Below are positions 16,990-25,966 of a DNA stretch of 64,000 nucleotides, in pieces (the stretch's first letter is position 1; every line of letters begins with the position of its first letter). The stretch lies in assembly GCA_964371155.1 (NCBI GenBank), contig CAYJLI010000003.1:26848-90847 (forward strand), in the 5' to 3' direction. The DNA comes from CAYJEQ01 sp964371155 (lineage in GTDB: Bacteria; Bacillota; Clostridia; Oscillospirales; Ruminococcaceae). The position numbers and the translations under genes are program-made. The notes beneath the pieces were generated by a model. The model made no database searches and was not told where the DNA came from. It saw only the letters and a list, made by a program, of their open reading frames with translations.

Positions 16990-17805
16990 CTATAATGGTT
17001 TTCTATATACTGCTGAGGCTACATATTCATAGCCATGGGTATTGTCATTTAGCCCCTCTGAATGTCCTATAAGTAGATATCCGCCAGGATTGGTGGCATC
17101 ATAAAATCTTTTTGTCAGAGCATCTCTGGTTTCTTTATCGAAATATATCATAACATTCCTACAAAAGATAACATCGAATTTAAGCTTAAATGAAATCTTG
17201 TCCATCAAATTAAATTTACGAAATATCACATTTGCTTTTAAATCTTGTGTAACTTCATAATCATTGCCATTTGGAGACATTCTAAAAAACTTCTTTTTCC
17301 ATTCGTCGGGCACTTCAGCTAAAGCCCCCTTGGGATAAACTCCCCTCATGGCATTTGAAAGGGCATTTTGTGATATATCGGTAGCGAGCACCCTTGTATC
17401 CCATTTTCCCGATTTTTTCTCAAAATAATCCTTTGTGATCATCGAAAGAGTATATGGCTCATGCCCAAAAGAACAACCAGCGCTCCAAATGCTGAGAACT
17501 TTGTCTTTTTTAGTGCTCTCAACCCATGGGAGAATGGTGCCTTTTAGATAGTCAAAATGAGCCTTTTCCCTCATAAAAAAAGTGTAATTTGTGGTTAGTT
17601 TATTCAGTAGCACCTCAATGTCGGCACTGAGATGCTTATTGAGTATATGGTCGGTGTACTGCTCGAAGGAAGTAAATCCCATCTCCTGCACTACACTCGA
17701 AAGGCGGCCTATTATAAGTTGCCTTTTTTGGCTTAAATCAATACCATAATTTGAATGAATATAGTTTACAAGCCTTTGAAAATCCCTGTCCTCTAAAGTA
17801 AGCAT
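16990..17805 (-). CDS. cheR: Chemotaxis protein methyltransferase CheR
   Basis: S-adenosylmethionine-dependent methylation of chemoreceptors. The 271-residue protein has the N-terminal CheR helical domain (about 1-75) and the methyltransferase domain with the binding motif SAGCSFGHEPYTL (usual form SAGCSTGEEPYSLA), FRKFNLMD and FDVIFCRNVMIYFD. The GHSE motif near the C-terminus is typical. Its start lies 19 bases past the cheW stop with a GGAGGT site, so it belongs to the cheA operon. The 145 bases between cheR and cheB hold no gene; a 12-14 bp hairpin-like A/T region is the only feature. Confidence 0.95.
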   Translation of the reverse strand: MLTLEDRDFQRLVNYIHSNYGIDLSQKRQLIIGRLSSVVQEMGFTSFEQYTDHILNKHLSADIEVLLNKLTTNYTFFMREKAHFDYLKGTILPWVESTKKDKVLSIWSAGCSFGHEPYTLSMITKDYFEKKSGKWDTRVLATDISQNALSNAMRGVYPKGALAEVPDEWKKKFFRMSPNGNDYEVTQDLKANVIFRKFNLMDKISFKLKFDVIFCRNVMIYFDKETRDALTKRFYDATNPGGYLLIGHSEGLNDNTHGYEYVASAVYRKPL

Positions 17806-17824
17806 GTTTTACCCTACCTCCATA

Positions 17825-18310
17825 TTAAACAGTTGCAATTACAGCATTGCAATCTAAGAGAAGTGCAACTGTGTCGTCTCCTAATGAAATCATAGAATCA
17901 GTGAGCTCATGATGATTTTCAACAGGGATTACAACCGCATCTTTAGAGCGAAGCTCCACCACCTGTGAAACAGAATCGACTGCAAGACCCACTAAAGTAG
18001 AATCTACCTCAAGAATTATAATGCATGTATTTGAGTTGTACTCTACAAAAGGCTTATTCATTCTCATTCTTACATCAATTACAGGCAATACTTGCCCCCT
18101 TAAATTTATTACCCCCATTACGTAATCGGGTAACATTGGCACGGGACGTATGGCGTAGTTGGCTATTATTTCAATTACATAGTCGGTTGAAACGGCAAAT
18201 ATAATAGAATCGGATACGAAAGTGAGATATCTATCAAGCACTTCGATTGTGGCTGGGTTTAAAATATCGTCATCATCTTCCTGTATGGCAAAAAGTCTTA
18301 AATCATCCAT
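17825..18310 (-). CDS. cheW: Chemotaxis coupling protein CheW
   Basis: Adaptor that links chemoreceptors to CheA. The CheW domain fills residues 30-161, with the characteristic VMGVINLRGQVLPVIDVR motif. The start at 18310 (MDDLRLF, 161 residues) is preferred to an upstream ATG at 18370, because GGAGGTG lies eight bases before it and the longer form would run into the cheA coding end. An N-terminal acidic stretch (EDDDD) is unusual but short. It is 19 bases downstream of cheA. Confidence 0.94.
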   Translation of the reverse strand: MDDLRLFAIQEDDDDILNPATIEVLDRYLTFVSDSIIFAVSTDYVIEIIANYAIRPVPMLPDYVMGVINLRGQVLPVIDVRMRMNKPFVEYNSNTCIIILEVDSTLVGLAVDSVSQVVELRSKDAVVIPVENHHELTDSMISLGDDTVALLLDCNAVIATV

Positions 18311-18329
18311 CAATTTTACACCTCCGCTT

Positions 18330-20483
18330 TTAATTTGAGTGTGATGAGGCAGAGAATACATTGCCCACATCCAAAATAATGCTTATATTTCCGTCACCTA
18401 AAATGGTGCACCCACTAATTCCTGAGTCCTTGATATTAAAATTGTTTAGATATGCGGGTAAAGGTTTTACAACTACTTGTTGCTCTCCGATTAGCTTATC
18501 TACGAGTAAGCAATAGGATTTATCACCCGATTCAAGCCACATAAGTATGCCATCTTCTAAATTTTCATGGGAATTAGGTATATTATATAGATTTGCAAGC
18601 CTTACTATCGGCACAAATTCACCCATGCAGGATATGAGCTCATTGCCTGTGGCATCTAAAATAATATCGCTATTTGAAGCTTTAAAGCACTGCCTAATGT
18701 TTGAAATAGGTATAGTGTAAACACTGTTTCCAACAAGTATTTCCATACCGCCCACAATTGCGAGGGTGAGAGGTATTTTTAGTGTGAAAGCGCAGCCCTG
18801 TCCGGGATCACTCGAAATTGAAACCGAGCCACCTAAATTTTCTATATTTTTCTTAACAACATCAAGCCCAACGCCTCTGCCGGAATACTCAGTTACCTGA
18901 GCATTTGTGGAAAATCCGGGAAGCATTAAGAGTGAAAGAATTTCTCTTTTGCTGTATTCACTTTGTGGCTTTGTAAGCAGACCTTTTTTAGCTGCTTTAG
19001 CTATTATTGCATCGGTATCCATGTCAGCACCATCGTTTTCAACGGTTATAACAACTTCACTGCCGGTGTGTTTAGCCGAGAGTGTGATTTCACCCTGCGC
19101 TGGTTTTCCAGCGGCAATACGGTCGTTTACATCCTTTTCAATACCGTGGTCCATGGCATTTCTTACAAGATGCATTATAGGGTCGGAGATATTGTCCACA
19201 ATACTCTTATCAACTTCAGTATCCTCACCTATGATAGTGAGTTTAACATCTTTATTTAGAGTCTTAGCCATATCCCTTACAATTCTGTTCATCTTTTGGA
19301 AGACGCCCGAAACAGGCACCATCCTTAGCGACATAGCTATGTCCTGTAAATCATCGGTAAGTTTGCGAAGCTGTCTGGCGGACTTTAAGAATCCGTCGAG
19401 TTTTATATTTTGAATTTCAGGGGCGGAAGTAACCATCGATTCGGTGATAACTATCTCACCCACTATTGCCATTAAGCTGTCAAGCTTGCTAAGATTTACA
19501 CTGATTAAGCTTTGCTTTGCATGGTTTAGCGTTTTAAGTTGTTTTGAAATTTCGGAAGTTTGTGCTGAAGGTTGTGGAGGAGCTGCTGCGGGTTGTGCTT
19601 CAATAGAAGCAGGTGCTTGTTCAGGCGCTTTAGTGGGAGCAGGTTGTTGCGTAGGCGCTTCCACAGGCTTAACTTCTGCTTCTGGAGCAGGCGCTGCACC
19701 CATATTTTTCGCACTTTGTTCCGCCATTTCTTGATAAACAGGATTTACAACCACTTCATAGGAGCGGATATTGCTAAGTGTAGCCATAGAATTTATAGCC
19801 GACTGAACATCCTCCTCCGAATTAAGCGCAACATAAAATCCTGAGTTGATTATGTACTCAGCAGTTGAAGGATTTGACTCCACATCGGGTGGATAGTGCT
19901 CAGAGTCAAGGCCGCCGTCTTTAAGTGCTGTGATAATTATGAATGCCCTAAGATGCTCCATGCCACAATCCTCGTCTAAGAGAATGTGCAGGAAGTATGG
20001 GGCGTCAAGTGGAGGTAAATCTCCCGTGTCTTCAGAAGAAGCCGCTTCAGTTTCAGTTGCAGCGACAACCACACCTTTTGAAGCATTTAAAAAGCCGTCG
20101 ATTTCTGAGATGAAAGAAGCAATGTCCATATCGAGGGTTTCACCTCTCTCGACTTTGCCCATGTCATCACGCAGCCTGTCCACGCATTTAAACAAAAGGT
20201 TGAACAGCTCACTTTTTTGTGCGGAAGTAAATGTATCCATCCCATTTTCGCGTATTTCGAAAAAGAGATCTTCCACATGGTGAGCAATCTCCATTAAAGG
20301 TTGAAATTCCATCATAGCGGAAGAACCTTTAATTGTGTGCATACTCCTGAAAATTTCATTGACATCATCCGAAGTTAGCTCAGCGCTTTTTTCAGCGTCG
20401 AGCAAAATTTCATCAAGACGCTCTATCAGCGAGTTGTTTTCAAACAAATAAGTTTCAAGTAAGCCCTCATTAATGTTTTCCAT
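18330..20483 (-). CDS. cheA: Chemotaxis histidine kinase CheA
   Basis: Central kinase of chemotaxis, phosphorylating CheY and CheB. In order along the 717 residues: HPt domain with phospho-His49 (RSMHTIKGSSAM), a P2-like alpha/beta region (about 160-250), an Ala/Pro/Glu/Gln-rich linker (about 265-310), dimerisation helices, the HATPase domain with HLVRNAMDHGIE (N box) and GRGVGLDVVKKN (G box), and the C-terminal CheW-like domain. GGCGGTG precedes the ATG. First gene of the minus-strand operon cheA-W-R-B; its upstream region is shared divergently with the YlqG-like gene. Confidence 0.95.
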   Translation of the reverse strand: MENINEGLLETYLFENNSLIERLDEILLDAEKSAELTSDDVNEIFRSMHTIKGSSAMMEFQPLMEIAHHVEDLFFEIRENGMDTFTSAQKSELFNLLFKCVDRLRDDMGKVERGETLDMDIASFISEIDGFLNASKGVVVAATETEAASSEDTGDLPPLDAPYFLHILLDEDCGMEHLRAFIIITALKDGGLDSEHYPPDVESNPSTAEYIINSGFYVALNSEEDVQSAINSMATLSNIRSYEVVVNPVYQEMAEQSAKNMGAAPAPEAEVKPVEAPTQQPAPTKAPEQAPASIEAQPAAAPPQPSAQTSEISKQLKTLNHAKQSLISVNLSKLDSLMAIVGEIVITESMVTSAPEIQNIKLDGFLKSARQLRKLTDDLQDIAMSLRMVPVSGVFQKMNRIVRDMAKTLNKDVKLTIIGEDTEVDKSIVDNISDPIMHLVRNAMDHGIEKDVNDRIAAGKPAQGEITLSAKHTGSEVVITVENDGADMDTDAIIAKAAKKGLLTKPQSEYSKREILSLLMLPGFSTNAQVTEYSGRGVGLDVVKKNIENLGGSVSISSDPGQGCAFTLKIPLTLAIVGGMEILVGNSVYTIPISNIRQCFKASNSDIILDATGNELISCMGEFVPIVRLANLYNIPNSHENLEDGILMWLESGDKSYCLLVDKLIGEQQVVVKPLPAYLNNFNIKDSGISGCTILGDGNISIILDVGNVFSASSHSN

Positions 20484-20550
20484 AAAATTTTACACCGCCT
20501 CATCACATTATTTTAAATTAATGATTGCAAATATCAATAAAATTGTGGTA

Positions 20551-20576
20551 ATGTATTATATAGAAATATAATACAT
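20551..20576. promoter_or_regulatory. Palindrome in the cheA / ylqG-like divergent region
   Basis: ATGTATTATA (20551-20560) and TATAATACAT (20567-20576) are exact reverse complements separated by 6 bases, near the middle of the 190-base region between two divergent genes. The geometry fits a dimeric-regulator operator overlapping a -10-like TATAAT. No regulator is identified. Confidence 0.45.
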
Positions 20577-20674
20577 CGGGTTAAAAGCGAATTTAATATT
20601 AAAATATAACCTACAAACTTATAATAACACATTTTAGCTGAGAATGGAACAAAATATTTTCTGAAGGTGAAAAA

Positions 20675-22105
20675 ATGTCGAATATACTAAAAGTAACGAC
20701 CCCCATGACGGGGTATGACAACTCAAATAATGCACGCACCGTGCCCACTAAAGTGGTTGATCAAGCGGTTCAAGGGCAGATAAACCCTGAAAAGGTAATG
20801 AAGCCCGATGCAAGGAGCGATGCGGCGTCACAGGATGCAAATTCTGCACTTAAATTCAGATTTGAGTCAAATTATGAGAATTTTCTCTCGCAAATCAGAG
20901 GCTTTGGCCCGATGACGGAAGAATTTTCGAAATTATTTTTCTCAAGGTTTGCCACAATGGCACAATCGGGACTTGGCGCAAATTTTGCCGAGCAAGTTGC
21001 CCATTTCTTCGACACGATAGGAATGGACGAGCAAGATGTGCTTGCTTTTTTGAAAAATCAAAGTAGTGCGTCGATAAAATTCAGCGGAGCATTTTTTACT
21101 TTGCTGCATTCAGCCTACAATCAAGCGACTACTGCCGACATAAGAAGTGGGATACTTGATTTTTTAAGAAAATATTCAGACATGAGCGAAAGTTCTCATG
21201 TGATGAAGAACACTGAAATCCTTTTAAATCAAATAAGAGGGACACTTTTCCCAAATGCGAGGGATAGCTTTGACGCACTCATAGCGCAGCTGAATTTTGG
21301 GGCACAAACTTCGGAAGAACAGATGGAAAACAGCCTTGTTTTAAAAGAAAAAATAATACCTTTTTTAAATAGATATATAACAAGTATGCATGATAGAGGC
21401 GACCTCAGAGAGCTTACCTCGGGACTTGCCACATATATTGCAAGGCTTGATAATGGCATGGCACAGAGAGTGCAGGAAGCGTTTGAACAACTTATGAAAT
21501 ACCCTATAATGCAAAAAGTTTTTCAAAACTTAGACCCATCACTAATTTTGCAAATGCTAAATAATACTGAATTTGAGCGTGCTAAAAAACAGCAAAAGTG
21601 GATGGACAGCCTTATAGATATTATAAAATCCGGCATGGAGGGCAACTCCGGAATAGAAAATAAAGCAATGCTTAAAAACCTAATGCAGTCTATTGTTGTA
21701 AATGAGAGTGTTTACATGCCAGTACTTCATATGATGATACCGCTTCAAGTCGGCGGTAAAATGATGTTTGGAGAAATGTGGATCGACCCTGATTCCGACA
21801 AAAAAGGCAGATCACAGGGTGGTGGCAGAGCGATACAGGGGCTTATAAAATTCGATATACAGGATTTAGGTTTTTTCGACTTCTTCTTTATCTATCAAAA
21901 CGAAACCATTAATTTGCAGCTAAGCTGTCCTGAAGAACTTGGAGAATTTCTGCCATATATAAAAGAAGATGTCACTAAAATACTTTCGCAAAACCAAATC
22001 AGAATAGGTGAAATGTTTGTTGAATCGGGCGTGAAGTCAATACCTATTTCCGAAGCCTTCCCAAAAATATTTGAAAGGAAGAATTCTGTAAATGTCTCAA
22101 TTTAA
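20675..22105 (+). CDS. YlqG-like protein with FliK/hook-length-control-type C-terminus
   Basis: A 476-residue protein. Residues 1-60 are polar; the middle (60-330) is helical; the C-terminus (about 370-460) is a beta-rich domain (RAIQGLIKFDIQDLGFFDF...INLQLSC) resembling the Flg_hook domain of FliK. It overlaps by 14 bases a gene for an isolated FlhB C-terminal domain, the same pair as ylqG-ylqH in B. subtilis. In flagellar export FliK talks to the FlhB C-terminal domain, so the pair may be a second, specialised substrate-switch unit; that is inference. GAAGGTGA precedes the ATG. Confidence 0.65.
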   Translation: MSNILKVTTPMTGYDNSNNARTVPTKVVDQAVQGQINPEKVMKPDARSDAASQDANSALKFRFESNYENFLSQIRGFGPMTEEFSKLFFSRFATMAQSGLGANFAEQVAHFFDTIGMDEQDVLAFLKNQSSASIKFSGAFFTLLHSAYNQATTADIRSGILDFLRKYSDMSESSHVMKNTEILLNQIRGTLFPNARDSFDALIAQLNFGAQTSEEQMENSLVLKEKIIPFLNRYITSMHDRGDLRELTSGLATYIARLDNGMAQRVQEAFEQLMKYPIMQKVFQNLDPSLILQMLNNTEFERAKKQQKWMDSLIDIIKSGMEGNSGIENKAMLKNLMQSIVVNESVYMPVLHMMIPLQVGGKMMFGEMWIDPDSDKKGRSQGGGRAIQGLIKFDIQDLGFFDFFFIYQNETINLQLSCPEELGEFLPYIKEDVTKILSQNQIRIGEMFVESGVKSIPISEAFPKIFERKNSVNVSI

Positions 22106-22445
22106 TGATGTGCTCAATAAAAAAGCAGTTGCGCTTTCCTACGATGAAAAAGGGGATGTGGCACCTATAATAGTAGCTTCGGGGATGGGGTATTTAGCGG
22201 AGAAGATAGTAGAAATAGCCCAAAATAACGAAGTGCCCATATATGAGGATAATTCGCTTGCCACAATGCTCACACAGCTTGAACTCGGGAGTGAAATTCC
22301 ACCTGAGTTATATCAAGCAATAGTGGAAATATATCTTTATTTTCTCAATTTTAGCCCCGAGAGGATAATCGAGAGAAACTCTGAAAACGAAGCAGAGGCA
22401 GAGGGAAAAGAAGAGAGCCAAATCTCAGAGAATGACATAATTTAA
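22092..22445 (+). CDS. FlhB C-terminal-domain homologue (FlhX/YlqH type)
   Basis: A 117-residue stand-alone homologue of the cytoplasmic autocleavage domain of FlhB/EscU export-switch proteins: KKAVALSYDE, PIIVASGMGYLAEKIVEIA and the NSLATMLTQLELGSEIPPELYQ region are all recognisable. The NPTH autocleavage motif is absent, as is typical of FlhX proteins, which start where the cleaved fragment would. An acidic tail follows residue 98. A full-length FlhB with NPTH is present at 40680, so this is a paralogue. Translation is coupled to the YlqG-like gene by a 14-base overlap; AAAGGAAG precedes the ATG. Confidence 0.8.
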   Translation: MSQFNDVLNKKAVALSYDEKGDVAPIIVASGMGYLAEKIVEIAQNNEVPIYEDNSLATMLTQLELGSEIPPELYQAIVEIYLYFLNFSPERIIERNSENEAEAEGKEESQISENDII

Positions 22446-22459
22446 TATTATAAATAATT

Positions 22460-22501
22460 TTTGGGGTATTTTCATCGCAGCGAGCGTGAAAATACCCCAA
22501 A
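22460..22501. terminator. Bidirectional terminator between flhX and the PilZ gene
   Basis: TTTGGGGTATTTTCA (22460-22474) pairs perfectly with 22487-22501. It lies between two convergent genes, and T-rich ends are available on both strands. Confidence 0.8.
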
Positions 22502-22511
22502 TTAATTTTAT

Positions 22512-23213
22512 TTATCTGCCAGATAATTTTTCGCGGTTTAGCATTTGTTGTTTAAATACAAAGCTTCGGATTTCCTGTTCTGTAACAGAGGATAGATCCA
22601 AAAATCTGCACCCAAAGCCATAAACTGTATATCCAGTGTCGCTCGCACTTCCTTTTTCGTCAATACGTAAAACCTCGGCAGTAGCCTTAATGCGCTTGCG
22701 AGGGTTTAAATGTAAGTAAATTGTACAAATGTGGTTTTCTTTAAAGGGGAAAGTGGAGGTAAAATAAACTCCGCCGGCACTTATATTTATTATATCCGCT
22801 TTTACAACCTTGATATTTGTAATTTCATCCTCGGCGTAATCTATGTAATCATCAGGTATTTCGGCGTCTTCCGGTATTATTACATCAGCGGAGGCTTTTG
22901 CTTCTATTTTATAGTCTTCACGACGGTCTATAACAGAAATAACCTTTCCAAATAGGCATATGATATCCTGAATCTGAATACCATCTTTAAAGCGCTTCTT
23001 TGAAATATTTAGCGAGCAATGATAGGTTACAAGGCCTTTGAGCTCATCGAAAAATGTAACTTTCACCTCGGTGTCTAAATCCTCCACGAAGTCAATCTCT
23101 ATTGAGAGGATGGCGGAGTCGTCATTAATTTCGGTTACATCGGCATCACAGATGACGATATCGGTAGAAAGATTACTTATAATTGCCTTTTTGCTTCGGG
23201 TGATTTTAGCCAT
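22512..23213 (-). CDS. PilZ-domain protein (YcgR-like), divergent binding motif
   Basis: A 233-residue protein with an N-terminal YcgR-N-like beta domain (about 1-95) and a C-terminal PilZ domain (about 100-215). PilZ proteins bind cyclic di-GMP through RxxxR and (D/N)xSxxG. Here the second motif is intact (IINISAGGVYF), whereas the first reads DRREDYKIE, with Lys in place of the second Arg. In motile bacteria YcgR-type proteins brake the flagellar motor, and this gene sits directly upstream of the main flagellar operon but on the opposite strand. GAGG precedes the ATG. Binding of c-di-GMP is uncertain. Confidence 0.78.
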   Translation of the reverse strand: MAKITRSKKAIISNLSTDIVICDADVTEINDDSAILSIEIDFVEDLDTEVKVTFFDELKGLVTYHCSLNISKKRFKDGIQIQDIICLFGKVISVIDRREDYKIEAKASADVIIPEDAEIPDDYIDYAEDEITNIKVVKADIINISAGGVYFTSTFPFKENHICTIYLHLNPRKRIKATAEVLRIDEKGSASDTGYTVYGFGCRFLDLSSVTEQEIRSFVFKQQMLNREKLSGR

Positions 23214-23466
23214 AGTAGAAAACCTCGCATTTCGAAGGAGTTTGTTAAGAAAATATTACAAAGGTAATTATACAAAAAAAACATAAAATATACAAGTAAA
23301 AATTACAATTATTATAAATAATTATTTTTTGGAAATTCAATCAGCTTAGATTTAAGTAAAAAGCAAAACAATATGTCTATAATTTTATATTTTCTGCATA
23401 TTATTCACTTTTTTAATACATTTAATGCAAAATTTGAAAAAAAAAATTAATTTTACAAGAAAAATG

Positions 23467-23495
23467 TTGAAATATATACAAAAAAAATATATAAT
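23467..23495 (+). promoter_or_regulatory. Sigma-A-type promoter of the long fla/che operon
   Basis: TTGAAA (23467-23472), 17 bases, TATAAT (23490-23495). A start near 23502 gives a leader of about 45 bases to the flgB ATG. The surrounding 23214-23546 region is very AT-rich and holds no gene. Confidence 0.7.
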
Positions 23496-23546
23496 AGATT
23501 TAGTATCGACATGGAATGTCAAAACATAAGGTTGGGAGTGAAATTT

Positions 23547-23933
23547 ATGCGTTCTTTATACGGGAATTCAATGGAGCTTATCGGAAAATCACTTGATTAC
23601 CTCTGGCTCAAGCAAAGCGTAACCTTAAACAATATAGCCAACAGCGACACTGTTGGATTCAAAGCAGATTATGTAACATTTGAGGACGAATTCAAACGAC
23701 TGCTCGACGAAGCAGCACAAAACGGAAAATCTTCTGACATACAAAGTGCAATTTCAACATCACAGATAGAGCTGAAAAAATCCGAGGCTGAAGGGCTACG
23801 GCTTGACGGCAACAATGTAAATGTAGATGTTGAGATGGTAGAGTTAACAAGAACTTCACTACAATATCAGTATGCGGCTAATAGCTTAACCAGTGACATA
23901 GCAAGACTTAGAACCGCGATCAAAGGACAATAG
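23547..23933 (+). CDS. flgB: Flagellar basal-body rod protein FlgB
   Basis: Proximal rod subunit. A 128-residue protein beginning MRSLYGNSMELIGKSLD, with the LNNIANSDTVGFKADYVTFE motif of the rod/hook family and a C-terminal helix (VEMVELTRTSLQYQYAANSL). The ATG at 23547 is chosen over one at 23511 because GGGAGTGA precedes it and it matches the family start. It opens the operon. flgC, normally its next neighbour, is missing here: 74 non-coding bases separate flgB from fliE. Confidence 0.95.
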   Translation: MRSLYGNSMELIGKSLDYLWLKQSVTLNNIANSDTVGFKADYVTFEDEFKRLLDEAAQNGKSSDIQSAISTSQIELKKSEAEGLRLDGNNVNVDVEMVELTRTSLQYQYAANSLTSDIARLRTAIKGQ

Positions 23934-24007
23934 CAATGAATTTGGATTTCAAATTTGTTGCTTTGTTAATTTAAAAAGATAAAAATGGAAATATAAGGGA
24001 GGAAATT

Positions 24008-24319
24008 ATGACCAGTGATTTTATTACACCGATTGTTCCTATAAAAACATTTGAACAGCTCAAAACCGCAATGCCGGAAAACTCTACCGCTGAAGGTGGG
24101 AGCATGTTTAAGAGCATTTTTGATAATGCGGTAAATGATGTAAAAGAAACCCAGAGAGATTTAGATGAGAAGCAGTATCTGCTCGCCACGGGGCAACTTG
24201 ACGACCCGCACACACTCACAATAGCGGCGGAACAGGCGCAACTCACGGTTGATTTACTTGTACAGCTCAGAAATAGTGCAATAGAGTCCTATAATGAGCT
24301 CATAAGGATTAGCCTCTAA
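24008..24319 (+). CDS. fliE: Flagellar hook-basal body protein FliE
   Basis: Adaptor between the MS ring/export gate and the rod. A 103-residue helical protein. The N-terminal 30 residues are variable; the C-terminal part has the family pattern FKSIFDNAVNDVKETQRDLDEKQYLLATG...AEQAQLTVDLLVQLRNSAIESYNELIRISL-like, with the conserved closing helix. Ribosome site GGGAGGAAATT. Second gene of the operon. Confidence 0.93.
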   Translation: MTSDFITPIVPIKTFEQLKTAMPENSTAEGGSMFKSIFDNAVNDVKETQRDLDEKQYLLATGQLDDPHTLTIAAEQAQLTVDLLVQLRNSAIESYNELIRISL

Positions 24320-24346
24320 ACTTTAAAAGAAGGATTATAGCCGATA

Positions 24347-25966
24347 ATGGATAATATAAAAAAGTTATGGATGCAGATTAGGCAATACATAGAAAAAATG
24401 AGTAAAAAGACAAGAAATATTGTGATAGCAGCTGCGGTGGGCGTGGTAGCTGTTGCAGTTGCACTTGCATTTTTCTTAAACAATACGGGATATTCCCTCC
24501 TCTTTTCGGGTGTTGAAGACCAAGAAGCGGTAAATATTATTGCCCAGTTGCAAGCGGATGACATAGCCTACCAACATACAGCCGATGGAGACATTTTAGT
24601 GGACTCGGCAGTGGTTGAGGAAACAAGGGCGCAACTTGTAATGTCGGGTTATCCGCAGAGCGGTTTTAATTACGATATATTTAAGGAATATGGGGGCGGT
24701 ATGGTCACCAATTCCGAACAAGTTCAGTATAAACTCTATGAATTGCAGGATAGAATAGGTGCTACAATCAGGCTCTTTGCAGGTGTTTCCGATGCTAAGG
24801 TTACAATAGCCTTACCTGAAGAAGAAAAATATGTGCTATCCCCACTTGACGATGGCACAAATGTAGCCTCTGCTTCGGTTTCGGTATTCATGGAAAATGG
24901 TGCAAGCCCGAGTGAAGAGCAAGCGGCTGGTATACAAAGGCTTGTAGCAACAAGTGTTCCAGGAATGCTTATGGAAAATGTTGCAGTGCTTGACAGCCAC
25001 GGCATAGAGATTATTGTGACTACCGAAGAAAATATGTCACTCAATCAGCTCGCCGACCAAACTGCAACAATAATAGAAAACGACATACAAAGAAAAGTGC
25101 TCAATGTTCTTACCCCTTTCTTTGGTAGCGATAATGTTAAAGTGTCCGTAAAAGGGCAGATAAATATGGAGAAGATACTCAGGGAAACTTCTACATATAC
25201 TGTGCCGGAGCAGATAAACGATGAGGATAAGAGCGGGATAGTTTCAAATGAGAGCACTTCCAGCAATTCTTCAAACTCCTCCACCGAAACTAATACCGAT
25301 GTTGCAGGCACCGAAACAAATGCCGAAGCACCGCAGTACAACGGTGGCGAAGGCGACCAAAGCTCTGAGACACTCAGCGAAACCGCTGTGAGGGAATATC
25401 TTGTAAATCAGGTGATAGAGCAAGCGCAAATAGACCCTGGATATCTCTCAGATGTATCGGTTTCAATTTCAATTAATAGCTATGTCATAGGTGATATTGA
25501 CCCAGAAGATTTAATGGATTTAGTGGGTAACGCCTCCGGTATAGACATTGATGAAAGATACGACAAAATTTCAATAGTGAGCGCACCATTCTTTGGATAT
25601 GATCCAGAAGAAGGCGATATAGGCGAAATAATCCCAGCTGGCTTGGTTGATGTAGTCTTAGCGAATCCGCTACCAATTATTATAGCTGCGGCAGTGATAC
25701 TGCTGATACTGATTCTAATTATAGTTTTACTTGCGAAGAGAAGAAAACGCAGAAAAGCCGAAGAAGCAGAAGCGGAAGCTATTTTAGCACAGCAACAAGT
25801 ACCGGGAGCTTTGATAGACCAGATAGACATGGAAGCTATCAACCAGATGAACGAAAAGAGCAAGGAGCTCAGAGAAACAGTTCGTACATTTGCAGAAGAC
25901 AATCCAGAAATTGCCGCTCAGATGATCAGAAGTTGGATAAATGGAGGGGAAGAAGATGGAAAATAA
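24347..25966 (+). CDS. fliF: Flagellar MS-ring protein FliF
   Basis: Forms the membrane ring on which the flagellum is built. Of 539 residues, an N-terminal transmembrane segment (about 21-43) is followed by the YscJ/FliF ring-building motifs (LLFSGVEDQEA; YDIFKEYGGGMVTNSEQVQYK), the ring domain with a Ser/Thr/Glu-rich loop around 295-345, a second transmembrane segment (about 440-465) and a cytoplasmic tail that binds FliG. Downstream fliG starts inside its last codons. Confidence 0.95.
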   Translation: MDNIKKLWMQIRQYIEKMSKKTRNIVIAAAVGVVAVAVALAFFLNNTGYSLLFSGVEDQEAVNIIAQLQADDIAYQHTADGDILVDSAVVEETRAQLVMSGYPQSGFNYDIFKEYGGGMVTNSEQVQYKLYELQDRIGATIRLFAGVSDAKVTIALPEEEKYVLSPLDDGTNVASASVSVFMENGASPSEEQAAGIQRLVATSVPGMLMENVAVLDSHGIEIIVTTEENMSLNQLADQTATIIENDIQRKVLNVLTPFFGSDNVKVSVKGQINMEKILRETSTYTVPEQINDEDKSGIVSNESTSSNSSNSSTETNTDVAGTETNAEAPQYNGGEGDQSSETLSETAVREYLVNQVIEQAQIDPGYLSDVSVSISINSYVIGDIDPEDLMDLVGNASGIDIDERYDKISIVSAPFFGYDPEEGDIGEIIPAGLVDVVLANPLPIIIAAAVILLILILIIVLLAKRRKRRKAEEAEAEAILAQQQVPGALIDQIDMEAINQMNEKSKELRETVRTFAEDNPEIAAQMIRSWINGGEEDGK

